Below, piece by piece: positions 60,507 to 64,000 of a DNA stretch of 64,000 nt. The translations under genes were made by a program, and so were the position numbers. The notes below the pieces were generated by a model. It worked only from the letters and a program-made list of their open reading frames with translations. It had not been told where the DNA came from and ran no database searches. The DNA comes from Polytrichum commune (Eukaryota > Streptophyta > Polytrichopsida > Polytrichales > Polytrichaceae), in assembly GCA_950295325.1 (NCBI GenBank), contig OX485803.1, forward strand, positions 13,642,001-13,706,000, given 5' to 3'. Each line of letters begins with the position of its first letter. Within the stretch, counting starts at the first letter, position 1.

Positions 60507-62721
60507 ATGGCAAAACGACAAAGATCCTTAAAGGAGCATTTTGTGACCACTCCTCGAAATATTGACATAGATGATTTAGCATCTGAAACATGTGCATTGG
60601 ATGATTTACCCTCTTCTCAACTTCCAAATGCACAAGGTATATGGAAAGACCAATGGTATAGCCAATTTGATTGGCTAGATTTTTCTCCCAATTTGGGAAG
60701 AGTGTGTTGTAAAATCTGCAAGGAGAAGGGTGGACGTTCGGTATATGCCAAGGAGGGATCCAAAAATCTAAAGGTAAGTGCATTTCATGATCATGCATGT
60801 TCTAGTGAACATAAAAAACTTTGTTGGGCTTTACAAAGTGGTGGTAAAGTGTTGGAGAAGGCGATCAAACAAGGGCAACGTGCATGTGATGAATCATTGT
60901 CATCATTGTTTCGTGCTGCCTATTTTATAGGTAAGCAATCCCTCCCTTATGCAAAATTTCCTTCTTTATGTTCATTGCTTGCTAGTGTAAAGGCTCCTAT
61001 CACTGCATCTTTGTATCATGATAAAAAATCATGTGCTGATTTAATTACATGTATGTCTAATGTCATAAAAAAAAATCATATGTAGGGTTCGAAATTCTCC
61101 TTTCTATGGTATCATGATTGATGAATCTACGGACATAAGTGTTACCAGTCATCTTGTTGTATTTGCTACAATTATAGAGGAAGGTGTGCCTTTGACTGTC
61201 TTTTTAGGTTTGTTAGAGATTGAGGGTGGAAAAAAAGATGCTAGTATTATTTTTGAATGTTTAGTCAATCATTTGAAAATTTGGGAACTTGATGTATGCA
61301 AGTGTGTGGCATTTGGTAGTGATGGTGCAAGCACCATGGTGGGATCTCATGGTGGAGTAGCAACAAGATTGAAAAACAACCTAAACCCATTCATTTTGTC
61401 TTGTCATTGTGTTGTTCATAGGACTAATCTAGCTTCACTTGATTCATCTAAAGCACCAGATTGCAAGGTAATATCCGATGAGGTTGACACGATTTTGAAT
61501 GCAATTGCTTCTTTCTTTAATATGTCATATAAACGTAAACATGCACTCACAACCTTGCAAACAATACTTTTTTATGCTAAAAAAACAATGAAACGGTATC
61601 ATAAGATACAATGGCTTAGTAGGTGGCAGGCTGTGACTACCTTATGTGATTCATTAGAATCCGTTTTGTCTTTTTTTCGTGGTGACAAAAAAAACCTTGG
61701 TCAAATGAAGTTTGTTTTAGCCAAGTTAAAACAATTTAAATACATCTATATTTTGTATTTTCTAACTGATATCTTACATTCCTTAGCATTGTTATCAAAG
61801 ATTTTTCAAAATAAATTTGTGGATGTCACAACTATTGGTAGTATTGTTATAACCGAAATAGCACAGATTATAATGTTGTTTATTGTTGAGCAAACTGATT
61901 TGAATGCTTCTACATTTAACGAAAACACTGGCTATCATGTTATTCCTGAATATGGCCCTCTTGGGGGTCATCTCCGAAAGCTTTCAAGTGAAATTCATGG
62001 AAAAATATATCATGGTTTTGAAATGGATCGGTCTAGATTAGGAGATGACCTTGAGGAAGTACTTAAATTCCAACATGCCTTTGCGGAAGCTGTTTGTGCA
62101 GGCTTGGATGCTAGATTTGTAGATAATGATCTTATTTCATGTTTTAAAATCTTAAATCCTACTAATATGCCTTCAAAGCAGATAGGCCTCCAAAATTGGG
62201 GGGTAGTTGAGTTGGAGAAATTACTAGCACACTATGGGCATGATCGCTCCCAAGAAGGTTCAAATTTTTCCCCCTTCATTGATGTGATGGCTTGCAAGCG
62301 TGAATTTCTAGCTTTCAAATTGCAAGCCACCACTGAATGGGGAGATAAGACTTGTAGAGATTTATGGGGCATGATCACATGGAATCATTCTTTGCAAACC
62401 CTATATCCTAATTTGCTTGTCCTTGCTGATTTGGCTAGAGTACAATGTGTATCGACATCCACTTGTGAAAGGGCGTTTAGTGTCCAAAATTTAATAAAAA
62501 CACGAGTGAGAAATAGACTTGGAAGTAAAAATTTAGAAGCTATGCTTAGAATTGCTTTAGAGGGACCAAATGAGAACATTGATAATATTATTGAAGAGGC
62601 AATTCCATTGTGGAAAAGTGGAACTAAATACCGGTTTTTATATGCTAATCCTTCATTTTATGTGTCTTCGGGAAGTGATGCATCTCGTTTAGTAAGTTCA
62701 ACTATGTTTTCTAATTCATAG
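60507..62721 (+). CDS. hAT transposase, one frameshift
   Basis: Transposase of the ZNF862/C17orf113-like branch of hAT. It starts at ATG 60507 in a good context. The first piece (60507-61085, 192 codons) carries a BED-like zinc finger, with CKIC and then HACSSEH, after WYSQFDWLDFSPNLG. The frame breaks in a run of nine A (61067-61075). One extra A would explain it, because the +1 frame continues without a stop into NSPFYGIMIDESTD and on through 61114-62721 (535 codons). That piece has the first catalytic Asp region (IDESTD), FGSDGAS, the family signature SCHCVVHRTNLA, and the C-terminal dimerisation block CERAFSVQNLIKTRVRNRLG starting at residue 451 of the piece. No other stop occurs. The frameshift may be a real lesion, an allele or a homopolymer sequencing error. 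Confidence 0.9.
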
Positions 62722-63163
62722 GATACGAATATCTAAGAGATGAATGTATTGTTGTACTAACTAGCCTCTTAATAATGTATGAACCCTTTTTGGATTTATA
62801 CATTTTTTCAAGGCTAAATCCTTGGCCCCAAGTTGGTGGGGGCTTGGCAAGGTTCAAATCCTTCCAAGGATACTTGGATTTTATATCAACACAAATATAC
62901 CCATTTAAAAGCATAATACCAATTTTTTTTTAATATTAAAAAAAACAAATCCGACATACAATACAAATCTTCGGAAATATACCGAATTGAAATTCACAAA
63001 ATCGGAAAATTACCGAATGAGAAAGTTAAATATCGGAATTTAACCGACAAAAAAAATTGGATTTAGGTAGCTTCCGATCAAAAAAATAAAAATCCGAATC
63101 TTTTCATAAAAGATCGGAAATCTACCGATTTTTTCAAAAAACTCCCCGGACTCTGCTTGTGTG

Positions 63164-64000
63164 AGTCTACCTGGTCTGCTTGTAGGAAGCATGCGTGGCT
63201 GACTTTCGTCCACCACAGTCATCCAATTGGCACACGGATTTTGGGTAAGGTCCATTTATCTAGGTCTAACTCATTGACCCATGGTCCCTTTGGCTTTCCC
63301 AAGTCACAAGTGGCTGTGGAATTTTTTTGACCTTTCAAATTGGAAAGTTGTTCTAAAGCATGTCCGATGTTCTCCACGTGCACCCAACTTCCTAAGCTTG
63401 CGTTTTCATGGGCTTCGTGTTCACGTGTCATGGCCCATAAGCTACTTAAGTACACTAAATGTGGTATTATCTTGTCATATGGTATTTTAATAAGTCATGG
63501 TGGTAATGCCCCCTCCCCATCCGACTTTAGCTAAGCCTAAAAGTTGGTTCTAAAAACACGGCCTTCACACCACCGACATTATCTAGTGCCGAGCCTAGTT
63601 GGCAAATGATGTGGCATGGTTTGAATGTGGAGGGTTTAAAGCCTCAAGCACCGACCCTCCCATTAGTACCTAGACATGAGGCAAGAATATAGAACCTTTA
63701 AAAGTGTCACCTCCTGCCCTTGTGATGGTTGCTTTTTAATCTTAGCTATGAGGGCACGAGGAGCTCCATTAACAAAAACCAATGGTGAGATAGATGAGTA
63801 GTAAGGCATTTGGGGATGGGACCAAAAACTATCCAACTATCATTGCTTGGTAGATAAAACCATTAACATGTGTGAAAGCTACTTAACTAAAACTTACTTG
63901 AAAATCGCCAGAGCAAGTTCCTGTAGGTGCATCAGGATAGCCGGATGCCTCCCCTGTAACCAAGGGAGCTTTACCCAGGTTTTAGGATAAACTTTGGTTA
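63164..64000. other. gene-free end of window
   Basis: No gene, RNA or element recognised. A lone TACACTAAATGTGG near 63451 resembles half of a TACACTAAAT-family end. Confidence 0.5.

Larger units (their letters stand above)
59270..63155 (+). mobile_element. complete hAT DNA transposon, 3886 bp
   Basis: A perfect 8-bp target duplication, CTTGTGTG, flanks the element at 59262-59269 and 63156-63163. The left end is CAATGAACGGGGAGT and the right end, reverse-complemented, is CAGAGTCCGGGGAGT, imperfect inverted repeats with the exact core CGGGGAGT. About ten CCGA/TCGG motifs crowd each subterminal zone (59290-59490 and 62950-63140), some as small palindromes such as TCGGAAATATACCGA, as expected for transposase binding. 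Between them lie a leader, a repeat-rich probable intron and a hAT transposase gene with one frameshift. The exact target duplication and nearly intact gene point to a recent insertion, about 1.3 kb upstream of the PP2C start codon. Confidence 0.93.

Noticed and set aside
60507-62721. Reading the hAT transposase as two separate genes
   Set aside because: The second piece continues the same hAT domain immediately after a nine-A run and lacks its own N-terminal region, so a single frameshift explains it better.
62810-62880. tRNA-like stretch with GGTTCAAATCC (T-loop-like)
   Set aside because: No consistent acceptor, D or anticodon arms could be folded around it; it lies in the hAT 3' region.

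Overview
The window looks like nuclear DNA of a land plant with a large, repeat-rich genome. The reasons are one plant-type GRAS regulator gene, one spliced plant-type PP2C gene, a plant-style hAT transposon, a decayed LINE, several MITEs, long microsatellites and AT-rich intergenic DNA without operons. A fern, lycophyte or gymnosperm would fit, but the sequence alone does not separate these. I found only two genes that look like working host genes.

Layout. 1-6.9 kb is gene-free and carries a 660-bp hAT-type MITE (1316-1975) and a 651-bp terminal-inverted-repeat element (2455-3105). 6.9-12.6 kb is a cluster of rearranged repeats: a Tc1/mariner-like MITE (7965-8327) and about 1-kb units ending in CT/GA tracts, two direct and one inverted. 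12.6-28 kb is gene-free and rich in tandem repeats, including a 216-bp array at 26 kb that amplified the end of a MITE with its flank. 29-30.1 kb is an old tandem array, followed by the GA-rich 5' region of the GRAS gene (coding 32814-36068, +). 40.9-45.1 kb is a LINE relic whose ORF1 is split by a 1.1-kb DNA transposon. 49-52 kb holds a transposon ORF relic and a Tourist-like MITE with TAA target duplications. 54.9-58 kb is a four-exon PP2C gene (-). 59270-63155 is a complete hAT element with perfect 8-bp target duplications and one frameshift in its transposase.

The two host genes show no evident functional link: one is a nuclear GRAS regulator, the other a Ser/Thr phosphatase of a subfamily often sent to organelles. 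The best internal link is between the hAT element at 59-63 kb and the small element at 1.3-2.0 kb. Their termini match end for end, so the small one is probably a non-autonomous member of the same family. I see no virus, CRISPR array, rRNA or convincing tRNA. I do not see an unprecedented system; the most informative content is transposon biology preserved at base-pair resolution.
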